From Bradyrhizobium sp. U87765 SZCCT0048 (GTDB taxonomy: Bacteria > Pseudomonadota > Alphaproteobacteria > Rhizobiales > Xanthobacteraceae): a stretch of DNA of 64,000 nt. Position numbers and translations under genes: made by a program. Location: contig NZ_JAFCMM010000001.1 in the NCBI RefSeq assembly GCF_018131225.1, forward strand, positions 1,612,001 to 1,676,000. Reading direction: 5' to 3'. The notes under the pieces were generated by a model. It was not told the origin of the DNA. It saw nothing but the letters and a program-made list of their open reading frames with translations, and searched no databases. Positions 15,786 to 25,871 of this stretch are shown here, piece by piece; the first letter of the stretch is position 1, and each line of letters opens with the position of its first letter.

Positions 15786-16661
15786 ATGAGTTCCCTGCCC
15801 GCGCGCGCCGCCGTCGCCGCGCTGCTGATCGCCGCCTCACCCTGCGCGCAGGCCGAGCCGTTTGCCGCGCCGCAGGCATGGTTTGCGCCAGTGGCGCCGT
15901 TCCGCATTATCGGGGGCGTCTACTATGTCGGCACGCAGGGCCTCGGCGCCTACCTCATCACGTCCGGGCGCCAGGCGATCCTGCTCGACGGCACGATGCC
16001 GGAAAACGCGCAGCGGATCGAGGCCAGCATCAAGGCCCTCGGCTACCGGATGGACGAGATCAAGATCATCCTCAACAACCATGCCCATCTCGATCATGCC
16101 GGCGCGATCGCCCAGCTCAAGCGCGACAGCGGCGCAGCCGTCTACGCCAGCGCCGAGGACCGTTCGGCGCTGGAGCACGGCCACCATGAAGGCGACAGCG
16201 AATACGAGCACCTGACCTTCCCGCCGGTCGCGGTCGACCGCGTCATCACCGACGGCGAGACCATCAGCCTCGGCGACATCCGCCTCACCGCGACGCTGAC
16301 GCCGGGCCACACCAGGGGCTGCACGTCGTTCGCGATGCCGGTGACCGACGGCGGCCGCACGCTGCAGGTCGTGTTTCCCTGCAGTATTTCGGTGGCGGGC
16401 AACGTACTCGTCGGCAACAAGAGCTATCCTGGCATCGTCGCCGATTTCGACAAGAGTTTCGCGCGGCTCGGTGCGATGAAAGCCGACGTGGTGCTGACCG
16501 GCCATCCCGAGGTGGTCGACGTGTTCGGCCGCGCGGCAAAACTCAAGGCGGGCGACAAGGACGCCTTCGTCGACCCCGCCCTGCTCGGCCGCCTCGTCAG
16601 CAAGGCGAAAGCGGATTTCGAGACGACGCTGAAGAAGGAGCAGGCGGGAAAGAAGGGGTGA
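15786..16661 (+). CDS. Subclass B3 metallo-beta-lactamase-like hydrolase
   Basis: 291 residues with a signal peptide ending near AQAEP, so periplasmic. All B3 zinc ligands can be placed: HAHLDH (His99, His101, Asp103, His104), His175 in TPGHTRGCTSF and His240 in LTGHPEVVDVF. The segment GVYYVGTQGLGAYLITS is the usual B3 first strand. B3 enzymes hydrolyse beta-lactams including carbapenems, and environmental alphaproteobacterial members are known, but related hydrolases have other substrates, so resistance cannot be asserted. Start: AGGAG at 15775-15779 fits the ATG at 15786 better than the one at 15780, which it abuts. Confidence 0.85.
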   Translation: MSSLPARAAVAALLIAASPCAQAEPFAAPQAWFAPVAPFRIIGGVYYVGTQGLGAYLITSGRQAILLDGTMPENAQRIEASIKALGYRMDEIKIILNNHAHLDHAGAIAQLKRDSGAAVYASAEDRSALEHGHHEGDSEYEHLTFPPVAVDRVITDGETISLGDIRLTATLTPGHTRGCTSFAMPVTDGGRTLQVVFPCSISVAGNVLVGNKSYPGIVADFDKSFARLGAMKADVVLTGHPEVVDVFGRAAKLKAGDKDAFVDPALLGRLVSKAKADFETTLKKEQAGKKG

Positions 16662-16767
16662 GCGGGCGGGGCGGCGCGAACGAGGCTCGGTGTGCCGTCA
16701 ACGCACGCTCACCACGTCATGCCGCGCTCCTCGCCATGACGAACCAAAGCACCGCCTCATTCTCTGC

Positions 16768-16871
16768 GTCATCACCGGGCCGACGCCAAGCGTCGAGACC
16801 CGGTGATCCAGCTTGAAGACACCCGCGGCGGCGCGAGACAGCTGGATTGCCGGGTCGAGCCCGGCAATGAC
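16768..16871. repeat. Two dispersed palindromic repeat units side by side
   Basis: The first runs CGTCATCACCGGGCCGAC to GTCGAGACCCGGTGATCC (16768-16814). The second runs CAGCTGGATTGCCGGGTC to GAGCCCGGCAATGAC (16839-16871). Arms in each unit are complementary with small loops. The same pairing of these two families, in reverse order, occurs at 39874-39968 and within the large direct repeats. Confidence 0.8.
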
Positions 16872-16936
16872 GCGGTGGGTGCGGCGCGCGCCAGATTCGC
16901 CGCCCCCCAATCGGGCGACCGACCCGAGACGTAAAA

Positions 16937-16959
16937 ATGCCCGGCACGAGGCCGGGCAT
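16937..16959 (-). terminator. Rho-independent terminator of the ABC-F gene
   Basis: ATGCCCGGC and GCCGGGCAT form a 9-bp stem around a 5-base loop; read on the minus strand the stem is followed by TTTTTAC. It lies about 100 bp beyond the ABC-F stop codon. Confidence 0.7.
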
Positions 16960-16995
16960 ATTCTAACGAGAGGCGAAACCCTGCTTCTGCCGAGC

Positions 16996-17059
16996 AGTCC
17001 GCTTCAACTGCGCGGCCTGCTTCAACTGCGCAGCCCTGCCTTGACTGCGCGCTCCGTCC

Positions 17060-17075
<16 letters not shown>
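16996..17075. repeat. Degenerate tandem repeat spanning the ABC-F stop codon
   Basis: About four copies of a unit near CTTCAACTGCGCGGCCTG (18-20 bp) with drifting sequence. The last copy contains the TGA stop and final codons (...GLRS) of the ABC-F protein, so unit loss or gain could change its C-terminus. Confidence 0.6.
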
Positions 17076-18682
<1,607 letters not shown>

Positions 18683-19020
18683 GGCACGCGCAAAATGAGG
18701 AAATTTGCCGCGTGTTTAGGGGATACGGAGCGGCAGGGAAAGCGATTTCGGCCTGTTTCGCGCACCGTGGACCGACGCGAGAGCGACAGTCGAATCGCCG
18801 CTGCGTTGCAGGCCGCCGCAAGCTCTGCGATCTACGACCATTGGGGAATGGGCGCTGTGCTTTACCCGGGTTCCGGTTTTGCTAGGCTGTCATATGCGGC
18901 GGCCCGAAACAGTCCCGCGCCAGAGGAGCGCTGCAGCCACGTGACGACGACCATGCCCGCGCCCACTGTCCTCGCCTCCTGCCTCCGACCCCGCCCCACC
19001 GACCGACCCCGACGCTGACC
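18683..19020. other. 338-bp divergent intergenic region, nothing recognised
   Basis: Between the ABC-F and AraC starts. It must hold both promoters. No repeat unit or inverted repeat longer than a few bases stood out. Confidence 0.5.
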
Positions 19021-19929
19021 ATGGGGCAGACACTGCCACTGCCCGCAATCCCGCCCGCCTGGACGCGCCCGTTCATGCCGGACTACGCCGGCGCCGCGCC
19101 GGTCGCGCTGGCGGCGCGGTCGTGGAGCGGCGTCGGCGTCTATGTCAAGGGCGTGCGCTTCTTCGCGCCGTTCTGCACCGACATCACCCATGATTGCGCA
19201 CGGCTGAGCATCGTGCTCGACCTCTCCGGCGGCCAACCCGACGCGCGGGACAGCATCGCGCGGCCGACGCCAATCGCCTTCGACACCATCCACCAGATGA
19301 ACTACGCGCCGGCGCGCTCGGCGGTCTGGGCAGCGTCCAACGACACCGAGTATTTTCGCGTCATCTCGTTCACCTTCGACCATGAGACGATCGCCTCGCT
19401 GATCGACGACGACATCTGCGTCGACCGCTTCCTCGCGCCGCGGCTGATGTTCTTCGATCCGGTGATCCTGCAACTCGCGCGGCTGTTCGAGCTGGAATGC
19501 CTGTCGGACGCAACCACCGACACGCTGCAGGGCGATACCCTGGCGCTGGCACTGCTGCAGCGCTTCGCCGGCACGCCCGACAGGGCGCCACGCCGCGGCG
19601 GCCTGAGCCCGCGGCAACTGGCGCAGACCGTCGATTATCTGATGACGCACATGACCGAGAGTGTCTCGGTGATCGAGCTGGCTCAGCTCAACCGCCTGTC
19701 GCGGCCCTATTTTATCCGCGCGTTCCGCGACTCCACGGGCACGACGCCCCATCAGTGGCTGGTGCGCGCGCGCCTGCGCCGGGCACGTGCATTGCTGCAC
19801 GATGCACGGCTGTCGATCGCGGCTATCGCACAAGCAGTCGGCTTCGCCGACCACGCCCACTTCACCCGGATCTTCAAGCGCGTGACCGGCATCACGCCAG
19901 CCGCGTGGCGGCGGCAGACGGGCCAGTAG
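19021..19929 (+). CDS. AraC family transcriptional regulator
   Basis: 302 residues. The C-terminal 100 residues hold the two HTH motifs of AraC: SVSVIELAQLNRLSRPYFIRAFRDSTGTTPHQWLVRARL and, after it, LSIAAIAQAVGFADHAHFTRIFKRVTGITPAAWRR. The N-terminal domain contains PTPIAFDTIHQMNYAPARSA and is a cupin-like ligand region of the type found in many alphaproteobacterial AraC proteins of unknown effector. There is no obvious ribosome-binding sequence, so the start is provisional. No target gene can be assigned; the porin gene converges on it. Confidence 0.88.
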   Translation: MGQTLPLPAIPPAWTRPFMPDYAGAAPVALAARSWSGVGVYVKGVRFFAPFCTDITHDCARLSIVLDLSGGQPDARDSIARPTPIAFDTIHQMNYAPARSAVWAASNDTEYFRVISFTFDHETIASLIDDDICVDRFLAPRLMFFDPVILQLARLFELECLSDATTDTLQGDTLALALLQRFAGTPDRAPRRGGLSPRQLAQTVDYLMTHMTESVSVIELAQLNRLSRPYFIRAFRDSTGTTPHQWLVRARLRRARALLHDARLSIAAIAQAVGFADHAHFTRIFKRVTGITPAAWRRQTGQ

Positions 19930-19950
19930 AAGTCTCTTCGCGCGACACGA

Positions 19951-19978
19951 AAAAAGCCCGGCACATGCGTGCCGGGCT
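19951..19978 (-). terminator. Rho-independent terminator of the porin gene
   Basis: AGCCCGGCAC and GTGCCGGGCT make a perfect 10-bp stem with a 4-base loop. On the minus strand it is followed directly by a run of T (the A-run at 19950-19955), 34 bp beyond the porin stop codon. It may also terminate the AraC transcript arriving from the other side. Confidence 0.85.
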
Positions 19979-20011
19979 CAAGTCGGATGTCAGATGGAGA
20001 ATACGGCGCGA

Positions 20012-20701
20012 TCAGTACTTCGCGACGATCGGACCACCCCAGTTGAAGTGGTAGTTGATGCCGCCCTTGATGGTGTGGATCTGCTGGTTGCCCGAGCTGA
20101 TGCCACCGAGGTTGGCGAAGTAGGTCTGGCTGCCGAAGTCCATGTACTGGTACTCGACCTTGGCCGACCAGCTCGGCAGGAACATGTACTCGAGGCCGCC
20201 GCCGATGGTCCAACCGGAGTGCAGCTTGCTGTCCGAGAAGTTCACGCCGGCGACGTTCACCGAGAAGCGGTTGTCGGCCCAGGCGTAACCGCCCTTGACG
20301 TACAGCAGCGCCGAGTCGAACGCGTAGCCGACGCGGCCGGTCACGGTGCCGAACGCGCGGATCTTGTCCTCAGCGGTCACGAGGCCGATCACGCCGGCCG
20401 ACTGACGGATGCTGGCGCCAGCGGCGTCGACTTCGATGCCCCACACGAACGGGCTGCCCGGGGTCTGGAAGTTGTAGCCGACGGTACCGCCGCCGAAGCC
20501 GCCCTTCAGGTCGAGGTTGTTGTTGCTGCTGCCGCTCCAGCCGTAGCCGCCGAAGCCGCCGACGTAGAAGCCGGACCAGTTGGTGATCGGAGCAATCGGA
20601 GCGACCGGAGCCTTGGTGTAGGCGCGAGCCGGCAGGTCAGCGGCCGAGGCGGACGACGCGAGCGCGACAATGGCGGCGCTGGCAAGCAGAAACTTCTTCA
20701 T
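20012..20701 (-). CDS. Omp25/RopB-like outer-membrane beta-barrel protein
   Basis: 229 residues. Signal peptide MKKFLLASAAIVALASSASA cleaved before ADLPARAY, the standard start of this rhizobial and bradyrhizobial family. NWSGFYVGGFGGYGWSG is the first barrel strand; alternating aromatic strands follow, including KVEYQYMDFGSQTYF, and it ends on an aromatic residue (VAKY) as needed for BAM recognition. The family comprises abundant small eight-stranded barrels, important for envelope integrity. It has its own strong terminator and a long leader, consistent with a highly expressed single gene. Confidence 0.92.
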   Translation of the reverse strand: MKKFLLASAAIVALASSASAADLPARAYTKAPVAPIAPITNWSGFYVGGFGGYGWSGSSNNNLDLKGGFGGGTVGYNFQTPGSPFVWGIEVDAAGASIRQSAGVIGLVTAEDKIRAFGTVTGRVGYAFDSALLYVKGGYAWADNRFSVNVAGVNFSDSKLHSGWTIGGGLEYMFLPSWSAKVEYQYMDFGSQTYFANLGGISSGNQQIHTIKGGINYHFNWGGPIVAKY

Positions 20702-20886
20702 TTGCGTGTATTCCCGGAAAAAGAAACGTCAATGGCGGTCTATCACCACGTCCGGTTCCCGCTGGCAATCATTGCGATCGTTATCCCGGCGAATTGGAAC
20801 CCGCGTGTGACATTTACGCAACAAACTTGGCGTGTTTAAGCCATTGGCAAGATTAACGCTTTTCGAAATACCGGTTCGCCGGGGCT

Positions 20887-21732
20887 CTACTGCCACACGC
20901 GGACCCAGTCGACGTCGGCGATTTGGGAATCGCCGGCAAGACTCTGCGACGACAGTATCGGCGTCATGGCCTGGGTGTTGCAGACCGAAAACGAGTGCGA
21001 ATAGGTCGCGACCTGAACATCGTCGAGGAACCAGGTCACCACCCCCTCCTGCCACAGCACCCCGAAGGTGTGCCAGTTGCCGTCGATGGGATCAGCGGTC
21101 ACCGTATTGAGGTGCGCTGGATTGATGGTGTCCGTCGGGGTGCCGCTGCCGATCTGCACCCAGGAATGAATGGTGGTGTTGAGCAGGCCGTGGCCGAACA
21201 TTTCGGCGACGTCGATCTCGCACCACGCCTTGTTGCCGCTGGCGTCGGTGACCTGGTTCTCGATCGCCGGCTTCGACAGCAGCCAGAACGCGCCCCAGGA
21301 ATTCTTCACGTCGCCACCCGGCCCGGCCGAGAAGCGCATGCGCGCCTCGAAATAGCCGAACACATAGTTCGGGCCATAAGGATCGCTGTTGATGGGGTGA
21401 TTGACCAGATGAGTCCCCGGCGTCGTGCCGGGCGTGGTAATACGCACGATATCGGTGCTTGACAGCATCGCGGCGCTGCCGACCGGCGGCGGAAAGAACC
21501 AGAAGTTGCCCCACCACAGCCGCGTGGTCGCCGCGCCGGTGTAGGTGTCGGCCGTGAACTCGTCGCTGAACGCCAGGGTGGAGAAGCCGGCGGCGGAGGC
21601 CTGGGCCGGCGCGGTCGGCGCCTGCGGGCGAGCGGGAACGATGAGGCCGACAAGCGCGGCGGCACATGTCAGCGCCGCGACAGCGGCCAGGATACGGCTG
21701 GAACGGGGGTGGCCCGCATGACGCAATGGCAT
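20887..21732 (-). CDS. Secreted glycoside hydrolase family 16 protein (beta-glucanase/laminarinase-like)
   Basis: 281 residues. An N-terminal hydrophobic segment (about 14-33) directs export. The catalytic motif of the GH16 jelly roll is visible as WCEIDVAEMFG, with both Glu and the middle Asp of the ExDxxE pattern present. YFEARMRFSAG upstream and NWHTFGVLWQEGVVTWFLDDVQV downstream are also GH16 strands. The enzyme should cleave beta-1,3/1,4-glucans or galactans; the actual polysaccharide is unknown and no polysaccharide locus is adjacent. It may remodel the cell's own exopolysaccharide. Confidence 0.85.
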   Translation of the reverse strand: MPLRHAGHPRSSRILAAVAALTCAAALVGLIVPARPQAPTAPAQASAAGFSTLAFSDEFTADTYTGAATTRLWWGNFWFFPPPVGSAAMLSSTDIVRITTPGTTPGTHLVNHPINSDPYGPNYVFGYFEARMRFSAGPGGDVKNSWGAFWLLSKPAIENQVTDASGNKAWCEIDVAEMFGHGLLNTTIHSWVQIGSGTPTDTINPAHLNTVTADPIDGNWHTFGVLWQEGVVTWFLDDVQVATYSHSFSVCNTQAMTPILSSQSLAGDSQIADVDWVRVWQ

Positions 21733-22020
21733 GGTCGGCCTTCGATGGTCTGAAAATCGGTTGGTCTCAAATTACATGGCTCCGGCGTCGGCCGGCCTGC
21801 AATGGATCAACGCGCGCGCCCCGCGGCCCTGCCGCCGCCGTTCGCAGCTGGCCGCGATACCGGCCGGCCATTATCATGACAGTTCCCCACGCCATGCGCC
21901 ACGGGATACCGTTCCCGATCGCACTCGCACGCACCTGCCGCGGTGCCATGCGGCCGAAAACCCGCCCACCGCGCCCCCGGTCCGATTGCCCGCGCATCCG
22001 ACCGGCCCTATATCCGGACG

Positions 22021-23469
22021 ATGCAGATCCGCTTCGACAACAGCTATGCCGCCCTGCCCGACCGCTTCTATGCCCGCGTCGCGCCGACGCCGGTGGCGGA
22101 GCCGCGGCTGATCAAGCTCAATGTCGCCCTCGCCGATGAACTCAACCTCGATGCCGCATGGCTGGCCTCGTCCGCGGGGATCGCCATGCTCGCCGGCACC
22201 AGCCTGCCGGGCGGCGCCGACCCGATCGCCACCGCCTATGCCGGCCACCAGTTCGGGCAGTTCGTGCCGCAGCTCGGCGATGGCCGCGCCATTCTGCTCG
22301 GCGAGGTGATCGACCGTCACGGCCGCCGTCGCGACCTCCAGCTCAAGGGCGCCGGCCCCACCCCGTTCTCGCGCCGCGGCGACGGCCGCGCCGCGCTCGG
22401 CCCGGTGCTGCGGGAGTATCTGGTCAGCGAGGCAATGGCTGCGCTTGGCGTCCCGACCACGCGGGCGCTCGCGGCAGTGCTGAGCGGCGACCGCGTGCAG
22501 CGCGAGACCCTCTTGCCCGGCGCCGTGCTGACCCGCGTCGCGGCGAGCCACATCCGCATCGGCACCTTCCAGTTCTTCGCCGCGCGCGACGACCGTGACG
22601 CCATCCGCCGGCTCGTCGACCATGTCATCGCGCGGCATTATCCGGCCATCGCCGGCGATGCGCATCCGGCCCGCGCGCTGCTGGCGCAGGTGATCGCCCG
22701 TCAGGCCGATCTCGTCGCACGCTGGATGCTGATCGGCTTCATCCATGGCGTGATGAACACCGACAACATGTCGATCGCCGGCGAGACCATCGACTACGGC
22801 CCGTGCGCATTCATGGACGCCTACGACCCCGCCACGGTGTTCTCGTCGATCGACCAGAACGGCCGCTACGCCTACGCCAACCAGCCCCGCATCGCGCTGT
22901 GGAACCTGACCCGCCTCGCCGAATGCCTGCTGTCGCTGTTCGATGACAATCAGGACACCGCCATCGAAATCGCCAAGGACATCCTCGCCGGCTTCTCGCC
23001 GGCGTTCGACACCGCCTACACGCAGGGCATGCGCGCCAAGTTCGGCCTCGCCGGCTATGACGGCGACGACGAACTGATCGGCGACTTCCTGCAACTGATG
23101 GCGCAGCACGAGATGGACTTCACACTGACGTTCCGCCGGCTCAGCACTGCCGCCGATGGCGACGCATCGGAGTTGCGCGCCATGGTCGCCGAGCCCGCCG
23201 CGCTCGACGACTGGCTGGCGCGCTGGCGGGCGCAGCGCGGCCCGCAGGCGCCGGACGCTGCGGCGTTGCGCGCCATCAATCCGGCCTTCATCCCGCGCAA
23301 CCACCGCATCGAGGCGGTGATCGCTGCGGCAACGCGCGGCGACTACGGCCCGTTCGAGACTCTCGCCACCGTGCTGGCACGCCCCTATGACGACCAGCCG
23401 GCCTTCGCCGGCTACGCCGAGCCGCCGCAGCCGGACGAGCGTGTGCTGCAGACCTTCTGTGGGACATGA
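22021..23469 (+). CDS. selO: Protein adenylyltransferase SelO (YdiU/UPF0061)
   Basis: 482 residues, the usual bacterial length. SelO is a pseudokinase-fold enzyme that transfers AMP from ATP to protein Ser, Thr or Tyr and is linked to redox stress. Family landmarks: [21 protein letters not shown] at the start, [53 protein letters not shown] (inverted ATP-binding loop), [21 protein letters not shown] (catalytic Asn/Asp region) and the C-terminal QTFCGT with the conserved Cys that replaces selenocysteine in bacteria. ATG at 22021 gives the family N-terminus. Confidence 0.95.
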   Translation: MQIRFDNSYAALPDRFYARVAPTPVAEPRLIKLNVALADELNLDAAWLASSAGIAMLAGTSLPGGADPIATAYAGHQFGQFVPQLGDGRAILLGEVIDRHGRRRDLQLKGAGPTPFSRRGDGRAALGPVLREYLVSEAMAALGVPTTRALAAVLSGDRVQRETLLPGAVLTRVAASHIRIGTFQFFAARDDRDAIRRLVDHVIARHYPAIAGDAHPARALLAQVIARQADLVARWMLIGFIHGVMNTDNMSIAGETIDYGPCAFMDAYDPATVFSSIDQNGRYAYANQPRIALWNLTRLAECLLSLFDDNQDTAIEIAKDILAGFSPAFDTAYTQGMRAKFGLAGYDGDDELIGDFLQLMAQHEMDFTLTFRRLSTAADGDASELRAMVAEPAALDDWLARWRAQRGPQAPDAAALRAINPAFIPRNHRIEAVIAAATRGDYGPFETLATVLARPYDDQPAFAGYAEPPQPDERVLQTFCGT

Positions 23470-23677
23470 CGGGCTCCGGCATCCGGGGTTCCGCAAAGCG
23501 GGACCCTGGTAATTTTCATTAACTTCGATTCATTGAATTTCCCCGCGAGGCGCCAGGTTTCGGCACGATGCCGAAAGTCCGCCCGAATTGATCGCAACGC
23601 TTTTCATCCGGGATGGACGACCTCACGGTCGGCCGGGACACGTGCCTCCGGCGCGAGACCGACGATGGGGACGAGCG

Positions 23678-24397
23678 ATGATGATCCGATCTGACATCTT
23701 CACGCCTGCTTTCTTCACGACCGGCAAGTTCACGGCCGCGTGGTTTGCGATCGCGTTCCTCACCGGTCTCGGCGTCATGGTCGGTATGACGACCGACCCG
23801 AGCCAGGGAACACCGCGCCCGCCGGCCAAGCCCGACCAGCTCGCCATGGTGGCGCGCACCGCCACTCCTCCGGTCCCTGTCCCGGCTCCGGACAGCAACG
23901 CGCTGAGCAAGACGGATCGCCTCGACATCGCCGAGCGCGCCACTGACGCGCAGCCGGCGCCGGCCCCCGCTGCCGCACCGGCCACCACAGGCGGCGTCGC
24001 CGCCGCGAACGCGCCTGTCCCGCCCCCGGCGCGACCAGGCCAAGCCGCCGTCGCGGCGCGCTGGGACAATGCCAATGCCCGCGCGGTCGAGGGCAAGCCC
24101 GCCGCCGCGCCTGCGGTCCACAAGCCGGTCACGGCCGCCACACACACCCCGACACATCCGAAGCCCGCGCCGCTCGCCGCACACCCGCCGGCCCCGCCGA
24201 AGCCGACCATTGTCGCGGCCCGTCAGGAACTGCGGCCGCCGGCCGATGTCCGTCATGCGCCGCCGTCGCCGCACCGTGTCGCCGCCAAACCGGCCCCGCA
24301 GCGGACCGTCGCCAGCAACCGCTCGTGCCAGCCGTCCGGCAATCCATTCACCGGACTGCTGCAATCGCTCAACCTGATGCAGCCCTGCGAAGGCTAG
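23678..24397 (+). CDS. Membrane-anchored Pro/Ala-rich protein of unknown function
   Basis: 239 residues, not recognised as a named family. One transmembrane segment near residues 20-37 (FAIAFLTGLGVMVGM) is followed by about 160 residues dominated by Pro, Ala, Thr and His (for example PAPAPAAAPATTGG, HKPVTAATHTPTHPKPAPLA), which would be an extended periplasmic stalk. The end is different: RSCQPSGNPFTGLLQSLNLMQPCEG, a short hydrophobic segment flanked by two Cys that could form a disulfide-closed loop. The base composition is very G+C-rich but the reading frame is uninterrupted and third-position bias is normal. Start at 23678 or the adjacent ATG at 23681. Confidence 0.6.
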   Translation: MMIRSDIFTPAFFTTGKFTAAWFAIAFLTGLGVMVGMTTDPSQGTPRPPAKPDQLAMVARTATPPVPVPAPDSNALSKTDRLDIAERATDAQPAPAPAAAPATTGGVAAANAPVPPPARPGQAAVAARWDNANARAVEGKPAAAPAVHKPVTAATHTPTHPKPAPLAAHPPAPPKPTIVAARQELRPPADVRHAPPSPHRVAAKPAPQRTVASNRSCQPSGNPFTGLLQSLNLMQPCEG

Positions 24398-24413
24398 GTC
24401 ACAGACCTCCGCG

Positions 24414-24431
24414 CCGCCGGCTAGCCGGCGG
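24414..24431. terminator. Palindrome between convergent genes, possible bidirectional terminator
   Basis: CCGCCGGCTAGCCGGCGG is a perfect 18-base palindrome (7-bp stem, 4-base loop) lying between two convergent stop codons. There is no T-run on either side, so termination is only suggested by position. Confidence 0.35.
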
Positions 24432-24442
24432 TCGCGTGATCG

Positions 24443-25156
24443 CTACGGCCGGATTCCCATGAACGCGTCGATCATTGCCGGATCGCGCAGCGCCGACGGC
24501 GCCACCTCGCGCACGATCGCGCCCTTCTGCAGCATCAGCACCCGGCCTGCGACCGAGGCGATGAAGTCGAGATCCTGCTCGACCACGACAATGCCAAGGC
24601 CGCCGGCGGCGAGACGCAGCAGATGGCCTTCCATCTCCTCGACGATGGACGGCTGGATGCCTTCGGTCGGCTCGTCGAGCAGCAGCAGATCGGGCTTGCC
24701 GCACAGCGCGCGGGCCAGCGCCAGGACCTGCTGCTGGCCGCCGCTCAGCGCCCCTCCCTTGCGCTCGAGCAATTCCTCGAGCATCGGAAAGTCCCGCACC
24801 GCGACCGCAACGGCCGGTTGCGGAGGCAGCCCGGCAACGCGCGCTGCCAACAACAGGTTTTCGCGTACCGTGAGCTTGCCAAAGATCTCGCGCCCCTGCG
24901 GCACGTAGCCGATGCGCTGACGCACGCGCCGGTGCACCGGCTGCATGGTGACATCATCGCCGGCGACGGTGATGCGCCCGCCGGTCACCGGTACAAGGCC
25001 GACAACCGTTTTCAGTAGCGTCGTCTTGCCCATGCCGTTGTGGCCGAGGATGCCGACGATCTCGCCCGCCTCGACCGCAAAGGTCACGCCGAGCAGCACC
25101 GGCACGCGGCCATAGCCCGCCCGCAGATCGGCCACGTCGAGCACCGGATCAGTCAT
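24443..25156 (-). CDS. ABC transporter ATPase, LivF/UrtE type
   Basis: 237 residues. Walker A GILGHNGMGKTTLLK, signature ALSGGQQQVLALARAL and Walker B DLLLLDEPTEGIQPSIVEEM; the EGIQPSIV form after Walker B is the LivF/UrtE mark. One of two cytoplasmic ATPases energising a hydrophobic-amino-acid/amide-type (HAAT) importer. Its start overlaps the LivG-type gene by 8 bp, and it is the last gene of the six-gene operon. Confidence 0.9.
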   Translation of the reverse strand: MTDPVLDVADLRAGYGRVPVLLGVTFAVEAGEIVGILGHNGMGKTTLLKTVVGLVPVTGGRITVAGDDVTMQPVHRRVRQRIGYVPQGREIFGKLTVRENLLLAARVAGLPPQPAVAVAVRDFPMLEELLERKGGALSGGQQQVLALARALCGKPDLLLLDEPTEGIQPSIVEEMEGHLLRLAAGGLGIVVVEQDLDFIASVAGRVLMLQKGAIVREVAPSALRDPAMIDAFMGIRP

Positions 25157-25871
25157 GGTGTCCGCCGGCCTTTCGTCCGAGATAGACCTCGCGCACGCGC
25201 GGGTCGCGCAGCATCATCTCCATGGAGCCTTCCGCGAGCACCTGGCCGCGATGAAACACCGTGACCTTCTCGGCGATGCGGCCGACAAAGTGCATGTCGT
25301 GCTCGACGACCACCACGGTGCGACGGCCGCGCAGCCGGCCGATCAGCGCGATGGTCTTTTCAACCTCGCCATGGGTCATTCCCGCCGCCGGCTCGTCGAG
25401 CAGAACGAGTTTCGGATCGGACGTCAGGACCATGCCGAGCTCCACCCACTGGCGCTGGCCGTGAGACAGCAGTTCGACCTCCGTCCCCGCCTCCGCTTCC
25501 AGATCGATCTCCGCCAGCATCGCCTCCGCCGCGGCGGCGGCCCGTCGCCGCCCCAGCGAGCGGTGCGCGGCGAGCGTGAGGCTTTCGCGCACGGTGAGGC
25601 CATTGAACAGCGAGGGTACCTGCATCTTGATGCCGACCCCGAGGCGCGCGATCTCGAACGGCGCAATCCGCGTGCTGTCCCGCCCCATCAGCGAGATCGA
25701 GCCGCTGGTCGGCCGCAGTTGCCCGGTCAGCATCTTGAAGAAGGTGCTCTTGCCGGCGCCATTGGCGCCGATCAGGCAGCGGACCTCGCCCTCCGCGAGC
25801 TGAAAATCCACGCCCGCGACGGCGGCGACGCCACCGAACCGGCGCCAGAGCTGACGCGCTTCCAGAATCAT
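25149..25871 (-). CDS. ABC transporter ATPase, LivG/UrtD type
   Basis: 240 residues. Walker A CLIGANGAGKSTFFKMLTG, signature ELLSHGQRQWVELGMVL (the SHGQ form rather than SGGQ is typical of UrtD/LivG) and Walker B KLVLLDEPAAGMTHGE. The first half carries the LivG-like IARLGVGIKMQVPSLFNGLTV. Overlaps its upstream permease gene by four bases (ATGA) and its downstream partner by eight, showing tight translational coupling. UrtD proteins of urea and amide transporters share the SHGQ motif, which supports the amide reading of the operon. Confidence 0.9.
   Translation of the reverse strand: MILEARQLWRRFGGVAAVAGVDFQLAEGEVRCLIGANGAGKSTFFKMLTGQLRPTSGSISLMGRDSTRIAPFEIARLGVGIKMQVPSLFNGLTVRESLTLAAHRSLGRRRAAAAAEAMLAEIDLEAEAGTEVELLSHGQRQWVELGMVLTSDPKLVLLDEPAAGMTHGEVEKTIALIGRLRGRRTVVVVEHDMHFVGRIAEKVTVFHRGQVLAEGSMEMMLRDPRVREVYLGRKAGGHHD

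Larger units (their letters stand above)
16662..17059. other. 398-bp intergenic region with repeats and a terminator
   Basis: Lies between the convergent lactamase and ABC-F genes. It contains a CGTCATCACCGGG-type palindrome (16768-16814), a GTCATTGCCGGGC-type unit (16839-16871), the ABC-F terminator (16937-16959) and part of a tandem repeat near 17000-17059. No gene is supported. Confidence 0.7.

Noticed and set aside
22021..23469. Possible selenocysteine at the C-terminus of SelO
   Set aside because: The C-terminal motif is QTFCGT with a TGT codon (Cys) and then a normal TGA after Thr; no in-frame TGA upstream needs decoding.
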